Shown one piece after another: positions 1-7,315 of a DNA stretch of 10,134 bases. The notes under the pieces were generated by a model. It saw only the letters and a program-made list of their open reading frames with translations. It was not told where the DNA came from and searched no databases. The stretch spans positions 1-10,134 of the forward strand of contig DNGI01000431.1 in assembly GCA_003486645.1 (NCBI GenBank), written 5' to 3'. The position numbers were made by a program, and so were the translations under genes. The DNA is from Cyanobacteria bacterium UBA11370 (GTDB lineage: Bacteria; Cyanobacteriota; Cyanobacteriia; Cyanobacteriales; Coleofasciculaceae). The first letter of the stretch is position 1. The number at the start of each line of letters is the position of its first letter.

Positions 1-465
<465 letters not shown>

Positions 466-485
466 AAATTAAATAACTAGAGATG

Positions 486-509
486 AGAGACGTTCCATGG
501 AACGTCTCT
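486..509. repeat. Dispersed hairpin palindrome, copy 1
   Basis: This is a perfect 24-bp palindrome with 12-bp arms (AGAGACGTTCCA and its complement) and no spacer. It starts 20 bp after the psbA stop. The outer AGAGACGTT/AACGTCTCT is shared with the palindrome at 7104-7134, and only the innermost bases differ. From memory, GTAGAGACGTTGCA-type palindromes are a common interspersed repeat in filamentous cyanobacteria. In the psbA mRNA it would form a hairpin just ahead of the terminator, which might protect the 3' end. Confidence 0.75.
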
Positions 510-517
510 ACATTATC

Positions 518-550
518 AAAAGCGCTCTCCTTTTTAGGGGGGCGTTTTTT
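518..550 (+). terminator. Rho-independent terminator of psbA
   Basis: A GC-rich stem pairs AAAAGCGCTCTCC with GGGGGGCGTTTT, allowing a few G-U pairs. The loop is TTTTTA, and the right arm runs directly into a run of six T. It lies 52 bp after the psbA stop and points the same way as psbA. Confidence 0.8.
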
Positions 551-651
551 GTTTGGGTTGTATAGCATTTCCAAATCATTAATGAAACCAGATATTGTCT
601 TGCCAGAGGGAACATCCCAACGCAAGCAAATATATTTTTTCTCAGTACTAT

Positions 652-687
652 CCCCCTTGTCCCCCTTGTCCCCCTTATCCCCCTTGT
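652..687. repeat. Tandem nonamer array CCCCCTTGT x4
   Basis: There are four head-to-tail 9-bp units, CCCCCTTGT, with unit three reading CCCCCTTAT. The same unit occurs in the opposite orientation at 4220-4255. It sits in the 286-bp spacer between convergent psbA and the transglycosylase gene. It resembles the short tandemly repeated repetitive sequences common in cyanobacterial intergenic DNA. Reading frames through it give only low-complexity peptides and are not genes. Confidence 0.85.
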
Positions 688-751
688 CTCTTCTCGAAAC
701 TAGTTGTCCAACGCCAGAGATATACCCCTTGCCAGAAGCCCTACTCCCTCT

Positions 752-3112
752 TCACCGACGCATCGCTGTGGATTGAGTATTTGAATGCTTCGCTAATTTC
801 TGAGCAATTTGGGGATCATATAAGCGCAAATAATTCCAATAATTCCCAAACACCTGCTTAACATAATCTCTCGTTTCCTCAAAGGGAATCGCTTCGACAA
901 ATTCATCAGGATCGGTAGAACTTTTTTGCTGAAGCCATTTTGCTGTGTTCCCTTCCCCAGCATTGTAACTAGCAACGGCGAGTAAGGAGTTATTTTTATA
1001 GTTCTGGTGGATTTGGTGGAGCAACCATGTTCCCAGTTTAATGTTATCTTCGGGATTTTCCAGATTGTATTTTTTCAAATCAATTTTTTCAGCAACTAAA
1101 GCCCCTGTACTCGGCATCATTTGCATTAATCCGACAGCACCGACTCTAGAGCGAATATCTGGCTCAAATCGAGATTCTTGACGAATAATCGCTGTTACTA
1201 AAAGAGGATTAAGATCGCGTTTTTCGGAATAGGTTTCAATCACTTCGATAAAGGGAAATGGATACAGGGCGTACCAGTAATCCAGTTGTTCTCGTAGTTT
1301 CTGATATTGGGCTTGCTCTTCGGGTTTTTCCCGATCCTCTAGACTGGAAATTTGAGAAATTCCGTCTAGGCGATCGCCTACACCAATGCGAATTAACCCA
1401 TCGGTAAACTGTTCAGCAACGGTTGACTCAATTCGATTTTTAAATTCAGCTTGCCAGAGCATCCACGCATCCTGGTCCTGCCCAAGCTGATACAATTCTT
1501 TTAAGGTTTCAGATCCCACAGGTAGCACAGGTCGGGTTGGAGGCAAAACCACTTGAGGATCGAGCTTTCTTACCGTGGTAAAGTCTCCGACATTCCAACC
1601 AAGCTGTACCGCTGACCGCCAAGCATAATAAGATTGAGGATGATTGGTAATAACCTGCTCGAATGCTGCCTTTGCCCGCTGCTGATCCCCTCGTTTACTT
1701 GCCCATTTCCCTTCCCAAAATCCGGCTTGACGCGCTAACAATCCTTGAGGGTTTTCTTTAGTAATTAGGTGTGCCCATTCTTGGGCGGCTTTTAAATCAC
1801 CTCCAGTTGCTTTACTTTGTGCCATTTGCCAGCGATAGGCAGCGGCGGCATCGGAATTACCATACTTAGTGAGTAACAATTCACGCGCTACCTCAGCCGC
1901 TTTGTGACTTTTGAGACGGTCTAGGGTGTCAGCTTTAATTAAGATTGCTTCAGCGGCTCGGTCAGGAAATTGCTTAATGATTCGATCCAGGTAAGGTACT
2001 GCCTCAATGTCCGGTTCGAGTTTGGCAAGTTGAAGTAAGGCATCAGGGGTTTCTTTCGCCTTCGGAAAATCCCGCACCATCTTTTTATAGGCTTGTTTAG
2101 CTTCTACGGGTTTCTCTGCATACTGAAGTCCAAGGGCAGATAGATAGGCGTGGCGTGAGGTTTGTTCAGCTTTAGCATAAGCCGTACTCGCTTGACCGTA
2201 TTTTTTAGCTTTCCAATAACCCAGGGCGATCGCTTCCCAATCTTTGGGTTGTATCAGTTGTTCATCCTGATCGCCACCAACCTGACTATAGTTACTCACC
2301 AATTGGTCTAAGACTGAGGTAATGTTTGGCATTTCAACGCCATACTTAGCCAAAAGCAACATCAATTCGGGTTGAGCGGAATTTTCTTGCAGCCGTTGCT
2401 GTGCTAACTCTAAGATCAGAGGATGAGACGGATATTTAGCGATCGCTTTTTCCCAGTATTTCGGACTGTTCGGTGAGATAGCATAAAAATGCTGAACTTT
2501 GCCCAGCAGACCCGAACGCACAGGAGATTGAGCAATAACCGTTTCCCGATAGGGGGAATTGTTGGATGAAAGGGCATAAAGGGCGTATGCTGCAACAGGT
2601 TTATCACTATAGTCTTTTAATAACTCCTGCCAAGTCGCCAACGCTTTGGTTTGATCGCCCATCAGTTCGTAAGCTTGGGCACGTTTGAGAACAATATAGC
2701 CAGCTAATAGGGGATAGTCTCCCTCTAAACCCTCCAACCACTGAAGTGCCTTTTCCCCTTGCTGCTGCTGCTGGATTAAATCAACCGCTAAAAGATAACG
2801 GGCGCGGGATCTCTCTAGGGATTTTTTGCCTTGGGCGATCGCTTCGAGTTGGGTTGCCCTTTGGTTAACGGGTAGAGACGCAAGTCGCAGTACCGGAGTA
2901 TTACCCCGATCTTCGGGTTGTATGAAGCCATTTCCTAGGAACGGCAGCCGTATAGTCAATTGCCCTAACTGGCTGCTATACTGGGTCGCTAACAAACTTC
3001 CGCCAAAAATAAAAATACCGACTCCTACCCCAGCCGCAATTGCTAGTTGTTTCCTGTGATGCTTGCGCCTGGATAGGCTGTACGGGGCAAAAATCTGCCG
3101 TCTCTTATTCAT
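752..3112 (-). CDS. Membrane-anchored Slt70-like lytic transglycosylase
   Basis: A peptidoglycan hydrolase of the SLT/GH23 type, expected to cleave MurNAc-GlcNAc bonds in the periplasm and leave 1,6-anhydroMurNAc ends. The 786-residue protein starts with a basic segment, then a transmembrane stretch at about 23-44. A long helical middle, about 85-600, contains TPR-like helix pairs such as the one near 144-180. The C-terminal SLT domain covers about 615-770. The motifs there are IRQES with catalytic Glu646, GLMQMMPSTG at 661-670, AVASYNAGEG at 712-721, and the IPFEETRDYV segment near 742-751. This order and length match Slt70-like proteins of cyanobacteria. A pentaglutamine (114-118) is encoded by a CTG/TGC run. 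The start is fixed by a perfect AGGAGG. The PEP-CTERM gene lies 148 bp upstream on the same strand, so co-transcription is possible but not shown. Confidence 0.93.
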   Translation of the reverse strand: MNKRRQIFAPYSLSRRKHHRKQLAIAAGVGVGIFIFGGSLLATQYSSQLGQLTIRLPFLGNGFIQPEDRGNTPVLRLASLPVNQRATQLEAIAQGKKSLERSRARYLLAVDLIQQQQQGEKALQWLEGLEGDYPLLAGYIVLKRAQAYELMGDQTKALATWQELLKDYSDKPVAAYALYALSSNNSPYRETVIAQSPVRSGLLGKVQHFYAISPNSPKYWEKAIAKYPSHPLILELAQQRLQENSAQPELMLLLAKYGVEMPNITSVLDQLVSNYSQVGGDQDEQLIQPKDWEAIALGYWKAKKYGQASTAYAKAEQTSRHAYLSALGLQYAEKPVEAKQAYKKMVRDFPKAKETPDALLQLAKLEPDIEAVPYLDRIIKQFPDRAAEAILIKADTLDRLKSHKAAEVARELLLTKYGNSDAAAAYRWQMAQSKATGGDLKAAQEWAHLITKENPQGLLARQAGFWEGKWASKRGDQQRAKAAFEQVITNHPQSYYAWRSAVQLGWNVGDFTTVRKLDPQVVLPPTRPVLPVGSETLKELYQLGQDQDAWMLWQAEFKNRIESTVAEQFTDGLIRIGVGDRLDGISQISSLEDREKPEEQAQYQKLREQLDYWYALYPFPFIEVIETYSEKRDLNPLLVTAIIRQESRFEPDIRSRVGAVGLMQMMPSTGALVAEKIDLKKYNLENPEDNIKLGTWLLHQIHQNYKNNSLLAVASYNAGEGNTAKWLQQKSSTDPDEFVEAIPFEETRDYVKQVFGNYWNYLRLYDPQIAQKLAKHSNTQSTAMRR

Positions 3113-3116
3113 AAAA

Positions 3117-3122
3117 CCTCCT
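3117..3122 (-). promoter_or_regulatory. Strong ribosome binding site of the transglycosylase gene
   Basis: The site is a full AGGAGG on the minus strand, 4 nt before the ATG at 3112. It supports that start over internal ATG codons. Confidence 0.8.
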
Positions 3123-3150
3123 GGTGATGCTCATCCATCTTAGATCTGGG

Positions 3151-3168
3151 TTGGGATCATGATCCCAA
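3151..3168. promoter_or_regulatory. 18-bp perfect palindrome upstream of the transglycosylase gene
   Basis: TTGGGATCA is followed directly by its reverse complement TGATCCCAA, with no spacer. It lies 38 bp before the transglycosylase start and 93 bp after the PEP-CTERM stop. No T-run follows on the minus strand, so a terminator is unlikely. A dimer-binding operator or a 5'-leader hairpin fits better, but I recognise no regulator for it. Confidence 0.4.
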
Positions 3169-3260
3169 TAACATTTCCAGTTGGATACATCGACTAGTCT
3201 GAAGATTAGTTTAATACCATTTCAGTCTAAGTTTGAGATTTATGAGCTAATGGCTGATGG

Positions 3261-3989
3261 CTAATCGTCAACTGTCCGTTTGGTTTTACGACAACCCATC
3301 GCGGCAATTCCCGTGAGTAATAATGCACCCACCGTACCTGGTTCAGGAACATCTCTATTGTTGGTTGGTCCTACTTTGATTTGATAGGCAAGATTGGAAC
3401 CTCTAGGTTGAGTACCCGTCCAACTCATTGTCACCTTGCCAGTGAGGGTGAAGGGTTTGGAGATGTCACTAATCCGTAAATAGTCTACGCGATCGCTATC
3501 CAAATCACCCGGTTCGGAAATAGCACCGGTACCCAAATCTTCACCCTCGAAAAATAAACTATCGATCCGAATATTGCTAGTCTCTGTTTCTCTGGTACGG
3601 ATATAGATGTCGTTGACTGAACTGCCAAAAGCATTGCTGCTGAGTAAAACACCCCCAACTGTATAGTTTACCGTTGAACCCGTGTATTCTAGAGTGAAAT
3701 CTTCTGTTTTGCCAGAAGCCCAGACAAAGTTATCTTGATCGACAATAGTAAAGGGGTTGGTTCGAGCATCCCAAATCCCTAACTCCCAGTCTCCGTTCAA
3801 CTGATTGTTACCCATTCTACCCTCAGCAACGAACAATTCTGTAAAGTCCCCGCTATTGAGCAAATCACGGAACTGTTGATCGGTAAAATTGGATAGACGA
3901 GTGATAGTAGCTGCACTAGCAAAACTGGGTGTGAAGGATAAACCCAGAGTTGCCAACCCGATAATCGAGAGAATTTTGTGTGTCTTCAT
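3261..3989 (-). CDS. Exported PEP-CTERM sorting domain protein
   Basis: A 242-residue secreted protein of unknown function. A signal peptide covers residues 1-26 or 27, with likely cleavage at ASA-AT. The C-terminus is a typical PEP-CTERM tail: VPEP at 214-217, a hydrophobic stretch at 218-232, then basic CRKTKR at 233-238. In this family the tail is recognised by an exosortase-type membrane enzyme and the protein is delivered to the surface or exopolysaccharide matrix. The middle (about 28-208) is acidic, rich in beta-strand-like segments and carries one WELGIWDAR segment. It resembles the so-called choice-of-anchor W domains paired with such tails, an assignment from memory. The start has a good site, AGGAAGG at 3996-4002, 6 nt before ATG. 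No exosortase gene is in the window. Confidence 0.85.
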   Translation of the reverse strand: MKTHKILSIIGLATLGLSFTPSFASAATITRLSNFTDQQFRDLLNSGDFTELFVAEGRMGNNQLNGDWELGIWDARTNPFTIVDQDNFVWASGKTEDFTLEYTGSTVNYTVGGVLLSSNAFGSSVNDIYIRTRETETSNIRIDSLFFEGEDLGTGAISEPGDLDSDRVDYLRISDISKPFTLTGKVTMSWTGTQPRGSNLAYQIKVGPTNNRDVPEPGTVGALLLTGIAAMGCRKTKRTVDD

Positions 3990-4428
3990 AACTTACCTTC
4001 CTGTCTCAATTCATTAGGAAAGGTTCTCTACTCAGAATCTTAACTCTCTCGTCAGAGAAAATACTGACCCTGAAGCGACAACACCACTATCTTCATCAAC
4101 TCTTTACAAAACCCGATTCCGTCTTCTCACTTGTTTTAAAATCGCTTGATAACATTGCTCATACTCATCACAGTTTCATTTGGATGAGGTACATTTATCT
4201 CCGATTGAGACTCTTGAGGACAAGGGAGACAAGGGGGACAAGGGGGACAAGGGGGATTTTTGGTGTACCTCATTCGATCGCAAACTGCTATGAGATACCA
4301 ATTTCTAGGTGTTAGGGAGTAGGGCAGAACATTAAATGTTACCTCACCCATTGGAGAAAGGCGATAATCCCTAATCCTCTGGATCAATGAGATGATGTCA
4401 TCGGAACTAAGACATAGGTAAAACAGCT
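3990..4428. other. Divergent spacer between the PEP-CTERM gene and aspA
   Basis: This 439-bp stretch should hold the promoters of both divergent genes, but I find no convincing -35/-10 pair for either. It contains the inverted nonamer array (4220-4255). A pair of 10-bp inverted repeats, ATGAGGTACA (4184-4193) and TGTACCTCAT (4264-4273), brackets that array. There is also a small palindrome AACATT-A-AATGTT near 4328-4340, and GGGAGTAGGGC at 4315-4325, whose complement also occurs at 738-748. The minus-strand frame at 4136-4387 owes its PPCPPC stretch to the array and does not look coding. Confidence 0.6.
4220..4255. repeat. Tandem nonamer array ACAAGGGGG x4 (inverted copy)
   Basis: There are four 9-bp units. 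The first reads ACAAGGGAG and the other three are exact ACAAGGGGG. This is the reverse complement of the unit at 652-687, with the same copy number of four. Confidence 0.85.
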
Positions 4429-5853
4429 ATGACAGAACAACCAAACACAGCGTATCGTATTGAACGGGATTCAATGGGAGAACAGCAAATCCCTAATGAT
4501 GCTTACTACGGGATTCAAACGCTACGCGCGATCGCCAACTTTCCAATTAGTGGGATTAAACCGTTACCAACTTATGTAGATGCTTGCGTACTGATTAAAA
4601 AAGCGACGGCGATCGCTAATGGTAACTTAGGCTGCATTTCTCAAGAGCTGAGTCATGCTATTGTTCAAGCCGCCGATGAAGTTCTTAAGGGACAATTCCG
4701 GGATCAGTTTGTAGTGGATATTTATCAAGCTGGTGCTGGTACGTCCCACCATATGAATGTTAATGAAGTATTAGCGAATCGAGCGCTGGAAATTTTGGGA
4801 GATAAGAAGGGAAATTATCAGCGTGTTAATCCTAATGATCATGTTAATTATGGTCAGTCTACTAATGATGTAATTCCAACCGCTATTCGGATTGGTGCGT
4901 TATTAGCACTAGAACATACTCTTTACCCAGCATTATCGGATGCTATTACAGCTTTGGATAATAAGGCGGATGAATTTAAAGATATCGTTAAATCCGGTAG
5001 AACTCATATGCAAGATGCTGTACCTGTACGATTAGGAGAAAGTTTTCGAGCGTGGGCACAAATTCTCTCGGATCATATTAATAGAATTGAACGAGCGGCG
5101 GAAGATTTAATGATACTGGGTTTAGGAGGAAGTGCGGCGGGTACGGGGTTAAATACGCATCCTCAATATCGACAACAAGTTGCTCAAATTTTATCAGAAT
5201 TGATGGGTCAACCTTTAAAACCTGCCCCTCATTTAATGGCAGCTATGCAGAGTATGGCACCCTTTGTGAATGTTTCTGGAAGTTTACGGAACCTGGCGCA
5301 AGATTGTATTAAAATTTCCCATGATCTGCGATTAATGGATTCAGGACCAAAAACTGGATTAAAGGAAATTCAACTACCACCCGTTCAACCTGGCTCATCC
5401 ATTATGCCAGGAAAGTATAATCCCGTCATGGCAGAAATGACTTCAATGGTATGCTTTCAGGTGATGGGTTACGATAATGCGATCGCCCTTGCGGCTCAAG
5501 CAGGACAATTAGAATTGAATGTGATGATGCCGCTGATTGCCTATAATTTAATTCACAGTATTGAAATTTTGGGTAATACGATCTCGGCATTGACGAAGCG
5601 GTGTATTGAAGGAATTCGGGCGAATAGCGATCGCTGTTTGAGTTATGCTGAAGGTAGCCTTGCTTTAGTTACTGCTCTTAATCCTCACATCGGTTATCTT
5701 AACGCAGCGGCTGTAGCTAAAGAATCGTTAGAAACAGGGAAATCTTTACGAGAGATTGTTTTAGAAAAAGGGTTAATGAGAGCTGAAGAATTAGCCAAGG
5801 TACTCGATTTAGAAAAAATGAGCGCCCTTCCCTCAGATACGGAACGAACTTAA
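4429..5853 (+). CDS. aspA: Aspartate ammonia-lyase (aspartase)
   Basis: Reversible deamination of L-aspartate to fumarate and ammonia in the cytosol, linking nitrogen and C4-acid metabolism. The 474-residue protein belongs to the fumarase/aspartase superfamily. The signature GSSIMPGKYN is at 322-331, with the predicted catalytic Ser323, Lys329 and Asn331. Other pocket residues by family alignment from memory are Thr105, Ser144-Thr145-Asn146 and Thr192-His193. Aspartase rather than fumarase is favoured by YGIQTLRAIANFPISG near the N-terminus, NPVMAE after the signature (fumarases have NPTQCE), and AAQAGQLELNVMMP. The GTSHHMN segment at 104-110 differs from the usual GTS-x-NMN, and Tyr330 replaces the common Val. 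The ribosome site is weak: only AGG at 4416-4418, 10 nt before ATG. The start fits the family N-terminus. A function as fumarase cannot be excluded from sequence alone. Confidence 0.82.
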   Translation: MTEQPNTAYRIERDSMGEQQIPNDAYYGIQTLRAIANFPISGIKPLPTYVDACVLIKKATAIANGNLGCISQELSHAIVQAADEVLKGQFRDQFVVDIYQAGAGTSHHMNVNEVLANRALEILGDKKGNYQRVNPNDHVNYGQSTNDVIPTAIRIGALLALEHTLYPALSDAITALDNKADEFKDIVKSGRTHMQDAVPVRLGESFRAWAQILSDHINRIERAAEDLMILGLGGSAAGTGLNTHPQYRQQVAQILSELMGQPLKPAPHLMAAMQSMAPFVNVSGSLRNLAQDCIKISHDLRLMDSGPKTGLKEIQLPPVQPGSSIMPGKYNPVMAEMTSMVCFQVMGYDNAIALAAQAGQLELNVMMPLIAYNLIHSIEILGNTISALTKRCIEGIRANSDRCLSYAEGSLALVTALNPHIGYLNAAAVAKESLETGKSLREIVLEKGLMRAEELAKVLDLEKMSALPSDTERT

Positions 5854-5863
5854 GGGAAAAGCC

Positions 5864-5896
5864 AGATCCCCGACTTTTTAAAAAAGTCGGGGATCT
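5864..5896. terminator. Long perfect hairpin between convergent genes
   Basis: The 16-bp arms, AGATCCCCGACTTTTT at 5864-5879 and its complement at 5881-5896, surround one central A. It lies 10 bp after the aspA stop and 24 bp after the end of the convergent 5921-6214 gene. The T-rich arm and the TTTTCCC that follows on the minus strand would suit leftward termination. On the plus strand there is no T-run after the stem. AGATCCCCGACTT-type hairpins also occur as dispersed cyanobacterial repeats, so it may be a repeat serving as a bidirectional terminator. Confidence 0.65.
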
Positions 5897-5920
5897 AAAC
5901 GGCTAGACTCTTACGGTTGA

Positions 5921-6214
5921 CTAGTGATACTCAGAAGCTGAACGAACTCCTACATTCGGGTCACGAGTCGTATAATTAACAGTATCTGGACGCTTTCTAC
6001 CTGCTAAACCTGCTAATCCAGCCAATCCCAATAAACCTAACCAACCCCAATCAAAGTCATTTTCGGTTTCGTAGGCTTCCACATCTCCATCTGGCTGTGT
6101 ATAGGTTTGAGGCGCATTATCTTGAGCTTGTGCGGGTTTAGTTAAAGGTAAAACCGTTAAACTTACAGCAATGACACCAGCACCAATTAATTTGGACAAA
6201 CTAGAACAATTCAT
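5921..6214 (-). CDS. WGxxGxxG family small exported protein, paralogue 1
   Basis: A 97-residue protein of unknown function and the last gene of a leftward three-gene run. The signal peptide is residues 1-30, with likely cleavage at AQA-QD. A short acidic linker of about 25 residues follows, then WGWLG at 56-60 leading into a Gly/Leu/Ala-rich hydrophobic segment to about 72. RKR lies at 73-75 and the hydrophilic tail holds RDPNV and ends SEYH. This architecture matches the WGxxGxxG family of cyanobacteria (recognised from memory), in which the hydrophobic segment looks like a membrane or sorting anchor. The FDWGWLGLLGLAGLAGLAG core is identical to the next paralogue. The ribosome site AAGGAG (6223-6228) lies 8 nt before ATG. 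The gene begins 41 bp after the 6256-6564 gene ends. Confidence 0.85.
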   Translation of the reverse strand: MNCSSLSKLIGAGVIAVSLTVLPLTKPAQAQDNAPQTYTQPDGDVEAYETENDFDWGWLGLLGLAGLAGLAGRKRPDTVNYTTRDPNVGVRSASEYH

Positions 6215-6255
6215 GACTTCATCTCCTTCCCAAACGTTGCAAAAAAATACTTGAA

Positions 6256-6564
6256 TTACCGAAAATCATTACCACGACTCGTCACTACATCTGGATCACG
6301 ATTGATTGGCTCAGAATAACTAGTATGTACAGTTTCGTGACGTTTCTTACCTGCTAAACCAGCTAATCCAGCTAAACCCAATAAACCTAACCAACCCCAA
6401 TCAAAATCATCTTCCGCTTCTACAGATTCGACTTCTCCATCTGGTTCTACATAAGTTCTAGGTGCTGTATCTTGAGCGTGTACTGGAACAGCTAAAGGTA
6501 GAATTGATAAACTTGTAGCAAGTACACCCGCTCCAACAATTTGAGGTAAACTCGTAATCTTCAT
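6256..6564 (-). CDS. WGxxGxxG family small exported protein, paralogue 2
   Basis: A 102-residue middle member of the cluster, function unknown. The signal peptide runs to about residue 30 (VHA-QD). The linker carries TYVEPDGEVE, close to TYTQPDGDVE in paralogue 1. WGWLG is at 56-60, followed by a GLAGLAGLAG hydrophobic run and KKRHETVH. The tail ends DPDVVTSRGNDFR. The family tail pattern DP-x-V followed by a final aromatic-basic pair is shared by all three. The ribosome site AAAGGAG (6573-6579) is well placed. It starts 34 bp after paralogue 3 ends, so one leftward transcript is likely. It is the closest relative of paralogue 1, which suggests the latest duplication produced these two. Confidence 0.85.
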   Translation of the reverse strand: MKITSLPQIVGAGVLATSLSILPLAVPVHAQDTAPRTYVEPDGEVESVEAEDDFDWGWLGLLGLAGLAGLAGKKRHETVHTSYSEPINRDPDVVTSRGNDFR

Positions 6565-6598
6565 GATTTGCTCTCCTTTCTAATTTAAGAAACCTTAA

Positions 6599-6904
6599 TT
6601 ACCGATAGTTAGAAGTAGAACCCACTCTTACATCGGGGTCATTATTACTGTAATGAGTATGCACAGTTTCATGACGTTTTCTACCTGCTAAACCTGCTAA
6701 TCCTGCTAGTCCAAGCAGACCAAACCAACCTAAATCATTACTATTATCACGTTCGGTGTGATTAGGTAGAGGATTGGGTTCCTCAATCTCTTCTCCATTT
6801 TGCTGTGTAGTCTGAGCTTGTACTGGAAAAGTTAAAGGCACAACGGCTAAACTAGCAGCAAGTACACTCACTCCAACCAAGTTCGATAAATTAGAAAGCT
6901 TCAT
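6599..6904 (-). CDS. WGxxGxxG family small exported protein, paralogue 3
   Basis: A 101-residue protein, first gene of the leftward run and the most diverged of the three. The signal peptide ends near residue 30 (VQA-QT). The linker is longer in Glu, Asn and Pro (EEIEEPNPLPNH) and lacks the PDGEVE motif. The anchor is altered: the DWGWLG of its sisters becomes DLGWFG, leaving GWFG at 59-62, then the same GLLGLAGLAGLAG and RKRHETVHTHY. The tail is DPDVRVGSTSNYR. The ribosome site AAGGAG (6913-6918) is strong. Its promoter should lie in 6905-7103, but I cannot pick a convincing -10/-35. Family assignment is secure from the shared signal peptide, anchor and tail. The role is unknown. Confidence 0.83.
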   Translation of the reverse strand: MKLSNLSNLVGVSVLAASLAVVPLTFPVQAQTTQQNGEEIEEPNPLPNHTERDNSNDLGWFGLLGLAGLAGLAGRKRHETVHTHYSNNDPDVRVGSTSNYR

Positions 6905-7103
6905 CCTTGAATCTCCTTACTCAAAAGCCATCTCCAACTACTTAACAATCCTAAGCCTTGCTTACAGGAGTTACATCAATCTTGCGCGGGAAACCTTAAC
7001 CCCTTTTAACTCAACTGAGGAAGTAGAAAAGCTCATCAAATAATCTGTCTAAAAGAGGATAGTAAAAAAGCATCTATTCATAACAGACATTTTTTTCAAA
7101 GAA

Positions 7104-7134
7104 TGTAGAGACGTTGCATTGCAACGTCTCTACA
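7104..7134. repeat. Dispersed hairpin palindrome, copy 2
   Basis: Perfect 15-bp arms (TGTAGAGACGTTGCA and its complement) surround one central T. It shares AGAGACGTT/AACGTCTCT with 486-509. Lying between divergent genes, it is not placed as a terminator, which supports a mobile or interspersed repeat. Confidence 0.75.
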
Positions 7135-7168
7135 AGGGTTCTGGATAACACCTATTTAATGTCTGGAG

Positions 7169-7315
7169 ATGTCTAACGAGATTGATCCGATAATTAGTAA
7201 GGTTTATAGGGACTGTTTAGTAGCCTAGATTACTGAAATTTTTAATTCAGCTCGACAAGAGTACATTAATCAGGAAAAAGTTGATAAGATTTCAAAAGTA
7301 ACTGAGCATATATCA
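7169..7315 (+). pseudogene. Possible decayed short ORF in phase with the hydrolase
   Basis: From ATG 7169 the frame encodes MSNEIDPIISKVYRDCLVA, then TAG at 7226-7228. It continues open for 29 more codons (ITEIFNSARQEYINQEKV and on) straight into the hydrolase ATG at 7316. The peptide looks like ordinary charged helix-forming sequence rather than random translation. There is no usable start between the TAG and 7316, and the ATG has GGAG immediately against it, too close for a good ribosome site. I do not recognise a family. It may be a broken small gene or chance. Confidence 0.25.

Larger units (their letters stand above)
6905..7315. other. Divergent spacer upstream of the small-protein run and the hydrolase
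   Basis: This 411-bp, AT-rich stretch should contain promoters for both directions, but none is clear by eye. It carries the dispersed palindrome at 7104-7134. From 7169 a plus-strand reading frame in phase with the hydrolase is interrupted by a single TAG. No tRNA or other RNA gene was recognised. Confidence 0.5.

Noticed and set aside
483..776. Plus-strand frame of 97 codons after psbA
   Set aside because: It starts inside the hairpin palindrome, runs through the terminator and the nonamer array (giving a repeated LSP peptide), and overlaps the end of the transglycosylase gene.
4136..4387. Minus-strand frame of 83 codons before aspA
   Set aside because: Its PPCPPCPPC stretch comes from the nonamer array. 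It has no ribosome site and no recognisable protein features.
4260..4428. NtcA nitrogen-control site (GTA-N8-TAC) before aspA
   Set aside because: No match with the right spacing is present. The nearest GTA and TAC pair are 18 bp apart.
4429..5853. Class II fumarase (fumC) instead of aspartase
   Set aside because: The N-terminal YGIQTLRAIANFPISG, NPVMAE after the signature and AAQAGQLELNVMMP fit aspartases better. It is kept as a less likely alternative.
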